A DNA stretch of 64,000 nucleotides from Cryptomeria japonica (Eukaryota > Streptophyta > Pinopsida > Cupressales > Cupressaceae): NCBI RefSeq assembly GCF_030272615.1, contig NC_081411.1, positions 185,240,449 to 185,304,448 of the forward strand. Reading direction: 5' to 3'. This document shows positions 35,600 to 46,863 of the stretch, in pieces. The position numbers and the translations under genes are program-made. A model generated the notes under the pieces. It was given only the letters and a program-made list of their open reading frames with translations, had not been told where the DNA came from and did no database searches. The number at the start of each line of letters is the position of its first letter. Within the stretch, counting starts at the first letter, position 1.

Positions 35600-37717
35600 T
35601 AAATAGGCATTCATCTATTTTGCTTTGATAATGTTAATATAACATAGATTTTGTTCATTTGCAACTATTAAACTATTCAAAAGATTCAAATAAAAATATG
35701 TTTAACATTTAAAAATAATATTATCTTAATTTATCAATTTTGGATAATTATAAAGAGAATAATTGAACCACTTGTGTTTATCATTGCATAAGATGTATAT
35801 AAATTTTAAAAAGAAGCTGAGATTTTTTTTTTCTTAATATTAAATATAGATAGATTTGGTCTGGTTCAAAGATTATAAGGAAATCAAAATGATGAGTGTA
35901 TTTAAAAATTAAAAAACAATTTTTAGATTCATCACTATAAATAAATTTGTTATAATTTAATAAAAAAACATATAGTCCAAGTTACTAAAATATTTCCACT
36001 TTCCTCCTTATTTACATAACATCTACTAATTTCAAAAATGTGTTTTATATTGGGGAAGATGGGTCAATAGTTGGGCAATGTCCAATTGTTTTTATAATAC
36101 TTGTTGTTATAAGGTTCAATCTTGCAACATATTTATAACATATATTATCAACAATTAATTCACATGTAATATTGATCAAGATGAACTCATCTGTGAACAC
36201 ATGAGAACTTATCACACGTAAATTAAAAAATAACCAAATGTCGATCAAGATGGACTCATACTTGAACACATGGGAACTTATGTATATTATACAAAAAAGC
36301 ATAAGACATTTATTAGCAAGTGAAATAAATATGATATCTTTCATATAAAATATCATAACTATCCACTATAAGTGTGTTATTTGTAAAATAAGATGCTCTT
36401 CTAAACAAGTATTGTTGTCATAGTGAAAAATAATTTTCTTATGTGAACAACAATTAGGATGTAAATGTATATGCATTTGGAGTACTTCATATTAATAGTT
36501 TGTCTATCATAAATATAAAAGGTGAGCAGAATAAATACCTTGCATTTTCCCATAAAATGTGAAGTATTGTTAAAAAAATTATGATCATTTAAAGCTGATT
36601 ATAAGTAACATTTCAAATAATAATATGTTGTTATTATAACAATTTTTTATTTTAAATTTTTTTGTGTGTTCAAATACTTGTCTATTTGTATTGAATATAA
36701 GGTTAAAGATAACAAGATTTATGAGTACCATAAGATATTGAGATGATTAAGTTACCTATAAGATACAAAACAAAATGATAATTTTTTTAACAACAAATGA
36801 TTTTTTTTGTTCAACTAGGAGAAAGGAGCCAGTAGTGGACATAGGACCAATAACCGTAATCTTTTTCTCAACCTCACCCCCCATTAGTAGACATAGTAGG
36901 AGCCCAAAAAATGGTAATGGAAGGTCCATTAATAAATATAACATGTACCAATAGTGGTGCATTTTTTAGCTTTTTGGACCATAATTAGCTCATTATTGGG
37001 ACATTTGTGCACCACTACTGGGGCAATTGTCCACTACTACTGGCGCATTTGTCCACTACTGCTAACTATTTTGAGTTATCTACTATTGGCACAAATGTGA
37101 TCATGTATTGGACCACACTTTGAAATGTGTACTTTTTGACCTTTGTGAACATAACGAATTCCACAACATTCATCATTACTACCCACAAGCCAAAATAATA
37201 GCTTTAACCAGTTAAGTCGCATATGAAGAGAACAAAAAAAAATCGTCGAAATCGGATGAACCGTTTAGAAGCTTAAGATGTGTGAAGTTAGCTATGATGA
37301 CTATTGGCTCCTTTCCCCTGCTAAGAATATCTTGATTAAATTTTGGTTGAATCTTTAAAACCCCATTTTAAAACACTTCTTATTGTAGCAAGTTGTGTGA
37401 TGAGTCACAACTTCAAAATTGAATTGTAGATAGATAAATAAACCAATCACATTTGTAAAACAAAATAGAAATCCTACAATATTCTATGCAACCACTACAT
37501 ACTAGCAAAATTAATATACAACTATTGATCGCTCTCCCTTATATTTTATTATCTTACATCCTCATGATAAAGGGCAAGATAGGGTCTCAAGTCTCAACAA
37601 TGCTCCTAAAACTAAATGTGAATAAACTTAGAAAAAAATGCATCAAATATTTTAGAAAAGGTGAAATTCTATGCTTTTAAGTCAAGAAATGAGGGAAAAT
37701 GTCCATAAAACAATTAG
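35600..37717. other. AT-rich intergenic stretch with a fold-back of GTAGTGGACA words
   Basis: No gene is supported. Between 36,820 and 37,110 the word agtagtggaca or its complement tgtccactact recurs about five times in both orientations. The outer words ggagaaaggagcc (36,820) and ggctcctttcccc (37,307) are inverted to each other, so the 36.8-37.3 kb segment may be a fold-back element. Confidence 0.4.
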
Positions 37718-38103
37718 GTTGGGTCCAATGGAGGGGGGCTTCCTAAAAAATAGAGCTGGAGCTGCTGACATTTTTTAGGAAAATCTTAAAATTGGTGGTC
37801 TCATGAATTTTGTAGTGTAGTTCAACTTAAAATTAAGGTTCAAAACTATTTCCCTCCAGAATTATGTTTTAATAAAACTAATACTTAAATGGTTGACAAG
37901 TAGCATATAACATCCTTAAGATAGTGGGGCAATTTCTAGTCCCACCCCTTTTTCACCCGCTCAAATTTGCATGCCTAAAAAATATGGGCTTCTATTTTGT
38001 TGGAAAAGATTCCAAATAATCCCACAACACAATTTTTTTTTTATTCGTGAGACATCCTCTTCCTTAAAGATAGAGCTCAAGCCCTCCTCGTGGGACCCTG
38101 CCT
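37718..38103. mobile_element. Fold-back (MITE-like) element, about 390 bp
   Basis: The left end ggttgggtccaatggaggg pairs with the reverse complement of the right end, ggcagggtcccacgaggag, both followed by a G-rich stretch and ctt. There is no coding capacity. It ends about 105 bases upstream of the exon candidate at 38,210. Confidence 0.5.
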
Positions 38104-38209
38104 TAAAAGCTAAATACACATTTGAAGTCCAAAAAAGGGGGAAAATTTGAAGGAAAACAAATCAAATAGAAAAAATCCTGCAGCGAACAAGAATCGAGTG
38201 AGAAGAGCC

Positions 38210-38338
38210 ATGATTCCTCGCTTTGTAATTCCTGATACTGCCAAAGACTCGGAAGATTTGCCCGGTGAAGAAGACTGCCTCTATGCTCATGACAATTTTG
38301 AATTGGAGTCGCTTTCGCCTTTGACGAGCATGTCCAAG
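38210..38338 (+). CDS. Candidate first exon of an unidentified gene
   Basis: ATG at 38210 (gagccATGA) opens MIPRFVIPDTAKDSEDLPGE and continues for 43 codons, acidic and Ser-rich, to ATGTCCAAG|GTAAAA, a good donor at 38,338/38,339. The frame is also open upstream without an ATG. Codon use and the splice site look gene-like, and the amino-acid pattern is unlike the transposon relics around it. I do not recognise the protein and see no clear second exon in the next kilobases, which hold PPR relics on the other strand. It may be an orphan exon or a pseudogene fragment. Confidence 0.3.
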
Positions 38339-38539
38339 GTAAAATTATTACTTTTTTTCTCTTCGTTTCGTAAATTAAAAATTTTAGGCATAGTGCGTAT
38401 GTTTCAAATCTTTGTAAAATAACTCAGACCTGCATTTTTAACGAATCCATTTTGTGCATATCCTGCAATCATGGCAGTCCACAATTATGCATACATGTCT
38501 ACCACGACAATTGTAACTATAACGTCTAACAATTATCCC

Positions 38540-41020
38540 CTTTCATTATGCTTTGATGAATGTCCGTACGCTGTTCCAAAGCTCCGATTTTGGCACAAGC
38601 AGGCTGGATGCTGGCAAAGGTTGCTGTATCTGGCTCTACACCTGCCAATTGCATTTGCCAATTTCAACAGATCCATTTATCATTGCACTTCACAGGTACA
38701 CATATTTTTAAGGCATTCAGTCAAATAGTTCGCGTGCCTTGTCTATGCTTCAATATTTTCTACATGTCAATTTCTTTTCTTAAATGTTCTAAGGCCTTTT
38801 CAATATGCTCCCCCAAGTCTTAAGTCTTTTGGTCAAAGACGGGAGGGGATGTGGGAGATGCATTTCTGAGATATGTTTCTTAGGGTATGTTTCTTAGGGT
38901 ATATTGTTTTGGGGACTGAAATTTAAATTTCAAACATTCATATAAAAATATTGATTATTGATTGAGATTATTATAAACATTATAGAATCTTTATGAGCAC
39001 AGTAATTGAATAGGAATTATGATGTTCTTTTAGACTTTTTATATATATAGCAGTGTGTATTCAAGCGACGGGTTTGTTATCAAAGAAACCTTCAAAATTG
39101 CAAATTATTTGTCAAACTTATTAACAAAGAGGAATTGTGTCGTAAAATGAATTATGATGTTCTTTTAGACTTTTTATTTATATACCAGTGTGTATTCAAG
39201 CGATGGATCTATTATCAAAGAAACCTTCAAAATTGCATGTTCTGTTGTCAAACTTATTAACAAAGAGGAATTGTGTAGTAAATGGATGAAATTGTTCATG
39301 CAGGGCATGATTGGTATTGTTTTGCATTGTGAAAGTGGCTTTTCCTGCTGGATATGACTTAATTTGTATTCAGCAGAATAATGACAACTATAACATGCCA
39401 ATTTTCTTTGTGTCTGTCCTTGTATACTGAATTGAATGTCCAATGCATGAAACAAGATAATCTTTGACTGTGATTTCAAATGTAAAGATCTAGAAATCTA
39501 CAACAGGGATATGTATTTTGTTGAAGTTGTGATTATTACTAATCATTAGTCTGTTATTCGGTTAGAATTATAATTACAATTGTTGTAGACTCATTCTAAA
39601 TGCTGTGTAAATCTGTAATAACCAAGTTATTAAGGTTGATGGGATATGAACAACATAATAGATGAATGTAAGTTGTCATTGCTTCATGTAAAAAAGTGCA
39701 AACAAAGGACATGAATGCAAACTCCATTAGATCATAATGTTTTGATCATTGCTGATGGTAATTCAGTGTTAATGCTGTTAAACCTTGGCCATGATATCTT
39801 TTAGTGTGGGGTGATGACCTTCGCACCTAATCCTGATTGATAGAGATTTGATAAACATAATTGCTTCTTGATTTTTTGCAAATATGTGATAAAGCCAAAC
39901 ATGCATTGATAGATTGTAACTTTTGAAAACTAGTAACTAAAATGTGTCTCGATGGGATGGATAGCTGTTCCTAGGACAGTTAGGGACATTTGAATGTCCC
40001 TTGACTGTCCTCTAGTGTACTCAGTCATCCCCTGACAAAATTTGCATGTGCTAAAGATGTTGTCAAACTTTTTGCAAAATAAAGGATAAGGTAGGAAAGT
40101 TTCCTTCCCATGCTTGGGCACCTGAAACATCCCCAATGAAAGATGGGGACATATTTGACAAGGAATGCATCCCCGGGAGCATTGTTTTCGACAAATCTAT
40201 TTTGTACATATGCCTTCTCGATGGTTACATATTTTGTGCAGATGTCTACCAGGGCACTTTCAACAATACCATCTGAATAAAGTCCCCCTTCCTTTATGCT
40301 TTGAATCTTTGATAGCTGTCTGTACCCTATTCCAAAGCTCTCATTTTGGGAGAGACAGGGAAGATGCTGGTAAAAGTTGTGGGGAGTTTGACTTTACAAC
40401 TGCCAATCGTATTTGCTTGATAGTTTTTAAAGCCTTAAAAAAAAATCCATTTTGTGCATATCCTGCAATCATGGCATTACATGAGATTACATTTCTTTGA
40501 GGCATTTTGTCAAGCAGCACAAGTTCCTTGTCCATGCTTCCTCATTTTGTGTAAACGTTTACAAGAGCATTTCTAACTATCGTATCTATCGAAAATCCAC
40601 CTTCCATTATACTTCGATGCATGTCTGTACTCTGTTCCAAAGCTCTCCCATTTTAGCAAAGACAGGGAGGATGCCGGTGAAGGTTCTGGAAATTGGCTTT
40701 ACACTTGTCAATTACATTTGCCTGAAAGTTCTAAGCCTTTCCAACAAATCCATTTTTTTCATATCATGCAGTCATTCCATTCCATGAGACGGCATATCTT
40801 CGAGGCATTATGTCAAACAGTTGACGTGCCTTGTCTGTGGTTCCACATTTTGCATACGTGTCTACCAGGGCAATTGCAACTGTGCTTTGTTGGATGTTTA
40901 TAGCTGTTCCAAAGCTCCTATTTTGGCACACGCAGGGAGGATGCTGGCAAACATTTTTAATTTTGGCTTTACACATGCCAATCGCATTTGGTTGAAAGAC
41001 AGAGCATGCCCTTAAAACCC
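38540..41020 (-). pseudogene. PPR (pentatricopeptide repeat) gene relic
   Basis: At least four decayed blocks on the minus strand carry plant PLS-type PPR signatures. 40,976-40,764 reads VDTYAKCGTTDKARQLFDIM then PRRYAVSWNGM. 40,535-40,341 reads MPQRNVISCNAMIAGYAQNG. Blocks near 40,600-40,720 and 38,560-38,830 show the linker between repeats (FASI.PACAKIGALEQ-like, in shifted frames). Such proteins bind organelle RNA and normally have ten or more repeats in one exon. Here stops, frameshifts and insertions (including a tandem duplication at 39.0-39.3 kb) break the gene. Confidence 0.75.
39016..39285 (+). repeat. 135-bp tandem duplication
   Basis: The sequence from 39,016 (attatgatgttcttttagac) repeats from 39,151 with few differences to about 39,285, including the shared words cagtgtgtattcaagcga and aacaaagaggaattgtgt. 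It lies within the PPR relic, in noncoding sequence. Confidence 0.85.
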
Positions 41021-41535
41021 TCTCTTATAGGTTTCATCTGAGATGTTTCTTACAGCTGAAAAACAGGGATGTTCATTGACAGTATTGAAACAAAGTATAT
41101 ACAGCTATTAATAGGAAAGCAATGCCAAAGAATACATAATATATATGCAATGATAAGTACCATTTATAGCTTACAACCAATTAAAATTTTATTTATATTA
41201 ACTGTATAATCTTGTGGCCTTTTTTTTGAACAAATTGTTAGAGACGGACAGGGCAATTGCAAGCACATACAGAGAGATCCTGTTTGAGCTCTGTAAGGGC
41301 TATAACTACTTGTAATCATTGTTACCGATAAAATCGGTTGTGTTGCTGTAAAGCCACCTTTGAACACGGTCACACTGCCTATCAATCAATGCTTTTAACA
41401 TTCAAACGAGGAGTGCTGCTGGTCACCATTTACGCCTCTTTTTCCTAAAATTCTGTTTAGTCTAGATCTGAGATTGGAAAGGATTTTGTCATTTGACATT
41501 GATCCTTAAGTAGGTACAAGCCTTAGCCCAGTATC

Positions 41536-42666
41536 TGATGTCCCCACTTTGAAATACAATTTATATATATATATATATATCAGACTTTGTGTGTAGTGTT
41601 AGCATTTCGCTATATAAAGAGGGAAGCTTTGGTTTGGAGTACACTTGGAGAATCAGATATATGCCTCTCTATGCACGATTGGGTGTGGGACGAACCTCTT
41701 CGCAGCCGGAATATGATCAGACCGAAAGGCAGAGAGCATCTACAAGCCGTGAAGAGCAGATATCAAATCAAGAACGTAACCATTAAAAGAGCATTAGATA
41801 GACTTTGCTTGGTCTTTGACAGGCAAAGTCCATCAATCGAAGTCTGGAGCATTAGCGCTATCATCCAATGAACAGGCGATCTGTCAAAGTGAATGCATGA
41901 TTAGGCAAAAGGTATTATCGAGAATTAGTTGGGCCATCCAACGTATGGAGCATACTGTTTAGAGTCAAGCAATTCCACCAGGTCTAGGCGCATGTCACTT
42001 CCTATCAACCAGAATATTAATCTATACTAGTTATGAAGAGGCACGATAATAAATGACTTACTCAAACGATTGAAGTAGAGATACGAATTAGAGGATAATG
42101 ACAGCGATTATAGATGAGAAGGGAAATAGTTAGGAAAGAACGTGTCTTTTAATTCACACCCCTCTAATCATTTAAGAAGACAATCGAATTCAATCCGAAT
42201 GATTATGCTAGAATTGGTAATTAATAATTATCCTTTATTGCCAGAACTGAAGAAGTTCGTGAGCAGGCCGGAGGCCAAATTATCGAGCACCAAAAACAAT
42301 CATCCATTCATGTGAAGCGGCACATTACAAATTAAGGCATAGTCTTTTACGTGTTTTGACACATGATCTTAAGATCATAGGTCAGAAATAGCGAATAAGA
42401 GTTCTTTACCTATCATCCATCCTCGAACTAGAAACCAAATCAGACTTTCTTATTTCAACCAAACACCCGTATTTATTCCCGAAACGTGGCATCATTGTTA
42501 CTAACATGATACCCTCCTATATTAATAAAAGTGTTTGACGGTCAAGATTGAAGCTGTCCTAAAATAAGATAAAGGTAGCATAATTTGCATCTAGTCTTGC
42601 TATAGTGGTCGTCTGGGCCCCATAAATTATAAGCAGAATTTAAGTGTCTCAAAACGGGACATTACA
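41536..42666 (+). repeat. Solo LTR (1,131 bp) with perfect target duplication
   Basis: It starts TGATGTCCCC and ends GGGACATTACA, flanked by GTATC on both sides (41,531-41,535 and 42,667-42,671). A TATA box (ctatataaagagg) near 41,610 places the promoter on the plus strand. The ends resemble those of the 33-35 kb solo LTR (TGTAATGTCCC on one side), so the two may be related gypsy families. The open frame 41,587-41,871 lies inside the LTR and straddles the promoter, so it is not annotated as a gene. Confidence 0.87.
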
Positions 42667-42671
42667 GTATC

Positions 42672-42975
42672 CTACACGTCAATCAAGAGGTTCTCAAGGT
42701 CTTTTGCAACACCTAATATTTATTTCCAGCACCATTCTCTATCAACATCCCAGATCCATACTGACCTAATCTTTTGTGGTCAAACAGCAATCTTACCACT
42801 GAGAAGTTGTGACACACAATGCTATGGCCAACCTTAAAATCTCCAAGGCAAACGGTTGTAAATCTTAAAGGCGTGGCTGTTCTAATGATAAGAAACTGTT
42901 CAGCAACTTCTCTTCAATGTTATTTTGATTTTACATTTAATGAAAAGCCCGGGGATAGTGATATGTGAAAGTGAC
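42672..42975. other. Short spacer, nothing supported
   Basis: About 300 bases between the solo LTR and the copia element, with no recognisable feature. Confidence 0.4.
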
Positions 42976-42980
42976 ATTCT

Positions 42981-43523
42981 TGTTGATAATTGATGCTGTT
43001 AAAGCATGCAGCTCCATGCAGCTTCAGTTTGGACATGAATCTATCCATTCATCACCATGCATAAGCTATTTTTAGTTTAAATTAGTTTTTGTTTATTCAT
43101 GCAAATAAAGCATGTACTCCAGCATGCATTAATCCTTAGGACTATTTTTAGTTTTGTTTTTTTGCATGAGTTTGTTTTTAGTAAATAAAGCATGCTGTGC
43201 ATGCACTTACTATATTCTTAATTTAGGGAGTAGTTTGTTTTTTTAGTTTGAGAGTCTTAGTAGCTTTCCATGCAATGCTAGGAATATATTTAGAACTGCA
43301 GTTATTATTAATTCTTCTAAGCTGCAAATTCTTTATATATTTAGCGTCTATGTAATTTTTTAATTAAGCTTCAATAAAGAAATTGGTGTGTGCAATTCCA
43401 AAAAAACAGGGCACTTTGTTTTTTATTCTGAATTGTGATTTATTTTTGCAATTTATTCTTTTTGCTATTATTGATTGTTAATCAGCTGGTTCAGAGAGGG
43501 TAGGTCAGGTTCAAAATTCTACA
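42981..43523 (+). repeat. Element C 5' LTR (543 bp)
   Basis: It runs from TGTTGATAATTGATG to ...CAAAATTCTACA. A TATA-like tttatatattt lies near 43,332. It is followed at once by the tRNA-Met primer-binding site. Confidence 0.95.
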
Positions 43524-43524
43524 A

Positions 43525-43537
43525 GTGGTATCAGAGC
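43525..43537 (+). other. Primer-binding site, tRNA-iMet type
   Basis: The sequence gTGGTATCAGAGC lies one to two bases after the 5' LTR. It complements the 3' end of initiator tRNA-Met, the standard copia primer. Confidence 0.93.
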
Positions 43538-43592
43538 AGGTAAAATTGTTTTGGGTTAAAGTTTTATTGTTGGAATTTCACCAAAGTTAATT

Positions 43593-44490
43593 ATGTCGAA
43601 TTCTAACAATATGTCCATTCCAGAATTTGATGGGAATGATTATGATTATTGGTTATTGGTGCATTAAGATGCTGACCTTTTTGATTGGAAAAGATTTGTG
43701 GGAGGTTATTGAATTAGGTTATGAAGAGCCAACTGATTGGAATGCCCTTACAGCCAATGACAGAATAGCAAGAAAGGAAGCACGGAAAAAGAATGCTCAA
43801 GCTTTGTTTTACATTCAGATAGCTCTTGATAAGAGCTTATTTCCAAGAATATCAGGAGCAACAACTGCTAAAGATGCCTGGAAGGCTCTACAAGAAGCTT
43901 ACCGGGGTAGTGATCAAGTTAAAGTGGTCAAGCTTCAGACATTGAAGCGAGAATTCGAAAATTTGAAGATGCAAGAAGCTGAAAGTATAAGTGATTATTG
44001 TGTTAGAGTCAAAGATGTGGTCAATAAAATGGCTACACTTGGGGAAATTGTAAGCAATGAAGTTTTGATTAAAAATGTGTTGAGATCTTTGACACCCAGA
44101 TGGAATCATGTAGCAATAATCATAGAAGAAAGCAAGGATTTGACAAAACTATAGTTTGATCAACTAGTTGGATCCCTGATGTCTCATGAAGAAAGATTGA
44201 AAGATTCTTTTGAAGGTGTAGAGAAAACGTTTTCCTCTAAATTGTTAATCACAAAAAATGAAGATGCAAGCAGTAGTAGTGCCAAAATCAATCAAGGCGA
44301 AGGTAAAGGGCAAAGCCAAAATTCTTCAAGAGGTAGAGGAAGAGGTGGCTCAAGAGGAAGTGGTGGTTTCAAAGGAAGAGGTAGAGGCAGATTTGATAAG
44401 ACAAATGTTCAATGTTACCATTGTAACAGGTATGGCCACTTTGAAAGAGAATGCAGATTGAAAGAAGGTAAAAGTGCTAACTATGCTTAA
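43593..44490 (+). pseudogene. Element C gag, frameshifted
   Basis: ATG 43593 opens MSNSNNMSIPEFDGNDYDYW. A tandem duplication of tattggt (43,647-43,653 and 43,654-43,660) then shifts the frame, and the rest of gag continues in the frame that covers 43,627-44,154. It has the copia gag helical domain (ARKEARKKNAQALFYIQIAL ... DAWKALQEAYRG), a TAG at 44,152, then MSHEERLKDSFEGVE and an RGRGRGG-rich tract. The CCHC zinc knuckle CYHCNRYGHFERECRL lies near 44,411-44,458. A TAA at 44,488 follows. Gag forms the particle and binds RNA; this copy cannot make it in one piece. Confidence 0.92.
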
Positions 44491-45180
44491 GAAAGTAGTG
44501 AGAATCCTCCTGATCACTTATTTTTGTCTTATGCAAAGGGTGAAAATACTAGTAAAGATGTTTGCTACCTAGATTCTGGATGCTCTAACCATATGATAGG
44601 GAATGAGAAGTTGTTCTCAACAAAGGATGGAAGTTTCAAATCCAAGATCCAGCTTGGTGATGATAAATCATTGGAGGTTGCTGCCAAAGGAGCTATGGAG
44701 GTCCAAACAAAAGAAGGTATAAAGAGTATTTATGATATTTATTATACTCCACAATTGAAGCACAATTTGTTAAGTGTTGGGCAGCTATGTGAGAAAAATT
44801 ATAAAGTAGTATTTGAGAATAAGACTTGTACTATCTATGATAAGAATAAGGATAATAGGGTGATCACTGTTGTTCCTATGACAAGAAATAGGATGTTCCC
44901 CTTGAGGTTTGGTGAACATAACAATAGTTTGGCAAATATGGCTTATGAGGATTGAAGTTGGTTATGGCATCTCAGGTATGGGAATTTAAATTTTCATAGT
45001 TTGAAGTTTCTAACCTCACATGCATTAGTTTCTGGTTTGCCCAAGGTTGAGGAACACAAGGAGGTTTGTGAAGGTTGTGCTAAAGGAAAGCATGCAAGAG
45101 AAAAGTTTCCAAAGGGAAATGCATGGAGGGCTTATCACCCACTTCAGCTTGTTCATTCAAATATATGTGGTCCTATGTAG
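44491..45180 (+). pseudogene. Element C protease and integrase zinc-binding region
   Basis: The protease active site is DSGCSNHM near 44,571-44,595, with the flanking region ending LLSVGQLCEKNYKVVF. The frame then hits TGA at 44,953. The integrase zinc finger follows (LWHLRYGNLNFHSL ... CEGCAKGKHAREKFP). The residue after RYG, normally the first zinc-binding His region, reads Asn. A TAG at 45,178 separates it from the catalytic core. Confidence 0.88.
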
Positions 45181-46863
45181 ACTAAGAGTTTGGTTAAGTC
45201 ATCATATTTCATCACTTTTATTGATGATTACTCACGAAATTGTTGGGTATATTTTTTGAAGGCCAAAGATGAAGCCTTGGATACATTCAAGAAGTTTAAA
45301 GCCCCTGTGGAAAATGAGAAAGGGTGCAAGATCAAATGTTCAAGGACTGATCGTGGAGGAGAGTTTTGCTCAAAGGCTTTCCAAAGTTATTGTGATTTTA
45401 ATGGCATCAAGAGGCAACTTACTACTGCATTCCAAAGTTATTGTGATTTTAATGGCATCAAGAGGCAACTTACTACTGCATACACACCTCAACAGAATGG
45501 AGTAGCTGAAAGGAAGAATCGTACTGTGGTTGAAATGGCAAGGTGCATGTTACAAACCAAGGGATTGAGCAATTCTTATTGGGGAGATGCAGTTGCAACA
45601 ACTGTGTACATCCTCAACCGTTGCCCCACCAGTGCACTAGAAAAGATGACTCCTTATGAAGCTTGGTATGGGAAAAGGTCTAATGTTAATCATTTCAAAG
45701 TTTTTGGTTGTTTAGCTTACATGCATGTACCTGATCAGAATAGACAGAAGTTAGATGCAAAGAGTGAATCATGTATTTTTATTGGGTATAGTGAGAAAAG
45801 CAAGGCTTATAGATTGTATAATCCCCTCTCTAACAAGCTTATTGTCTCAAGAGATGTGATTTTTGATGAAGGGGGAGTTTATGGTCATCAAAAAGGCCAT
45901 GTTGAGAAGCCAAAATCTATTTTGAATGATGATATAATTGCTGATATTGATCATGAGCAGCCAACTAATGTTTCTATATCCAGTGGTTTAACTCCACCAA
46001 GCAATCCTTCATCAAGTTCTTTAGTACCAAGTTCAAGTCCAGCTTCTTCTCCAAGTTCTACAAGGAAGGTAAGGAGATTGAGTGATATCTATCAGAAGAG
46101 TGGAAATCAAGTACATGAAGAAAACCTAATAGGTGAGACAGTGAATTTTGCTTTATTAGCCAAGGCTGATTTTGAACCATCATATTTTGAAGATGCATGT
46201 ATTAATGAAGTTTGGGTGAAAGCCATGGAAGAAGAGATGGATTCCATTCACAGGAATGACACTTGGGAGTTAACAGAACTCCCACATGAGAAGAAAAAGA
46301 TTGGCACCAAATGGGTCTACAAGACCAAATTTAATAGTGATAGGAGTGTTGAAAGACACAAGGCAAGATTAGTTGCTAAAGGCTTCACACAGAAGTATGG
46401 AATTGACTATGAAGAGACATTTGCATCAATAGCAAGACAAGAGACCATAAGAATGTTGATTTCATTAGCAGCTCAGAAGAAGTGGAGCATACATCATATG
46501 GACGTGAAAAGTGCCTTCTTGAATGGGTACTTAGAAGAGGAAGTATATGTGGAGCAGCCACAAGGTTTTGAAGTGGAAGGAAAAGAGAATCTTGTTTACA
46601 GGTTGAAGAAGGCTTTGTATGGCCTCAAGCAAGCGCCAAAAGCGTGGTATGCCAGAATTGATGGATACTTTCAGGAGAATGGCTTCCAAAGAAGTAAGAG
46701 TGATCCTACCCTTTACTACAAACAAGAAGGTACTGATATCCTCATCATAAGTTTGTATGTTGATGATCTTTTGTATATGGGTAGTAGTTCTAAGATGAAA
46801 GATGAATTCAAAGCTGCTATGATGAAAGAATTTGAGATGAAAGATCTTGGTCTGATGAAATAA
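45181..46863 (+). pseudogene. Element C integrase core and reverse transcriptase
   Basis: An open stretch of about 560 codons. The integrase core shows the first Asp in [13 protein letters not shown], the second in SRTDRGGEF and the Glu in [12 protein letters not shown]. Between the second Asp and the Glu a 51-bp (17-residue) block is present twice, so the D-x-E spacing is 17 residues longer than normal. The copia [17 protein letters not shown] and [10 protein letters not shown] regions follow. RT begins near 46,200 ([15 protein letters not shown]) and includes [32 protein letters not shown] and the catalytic YVDD (about 46,757). A TAA at 46,861 interrupts a continuing frame. Confidence 0.93.
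45379..45480 (+). repeat. 51-bp tandem duplication inside the integrase core
   Basis: The unit starting ttccaaagttattgtg at 45,379-45,429 is repeated exactly at 45,430-45,480, in frame, duplicating 17 residues ([17 protein letters not shown]). Confidence 0.97.

Noticed and set aside
41587-41871. 94-codon plus-strand open frame with a TATA box
   Set aside because: It lies within the solo LTR 41,536-42,666. The TATA box is the LTR promoter, and the frame starts before it.
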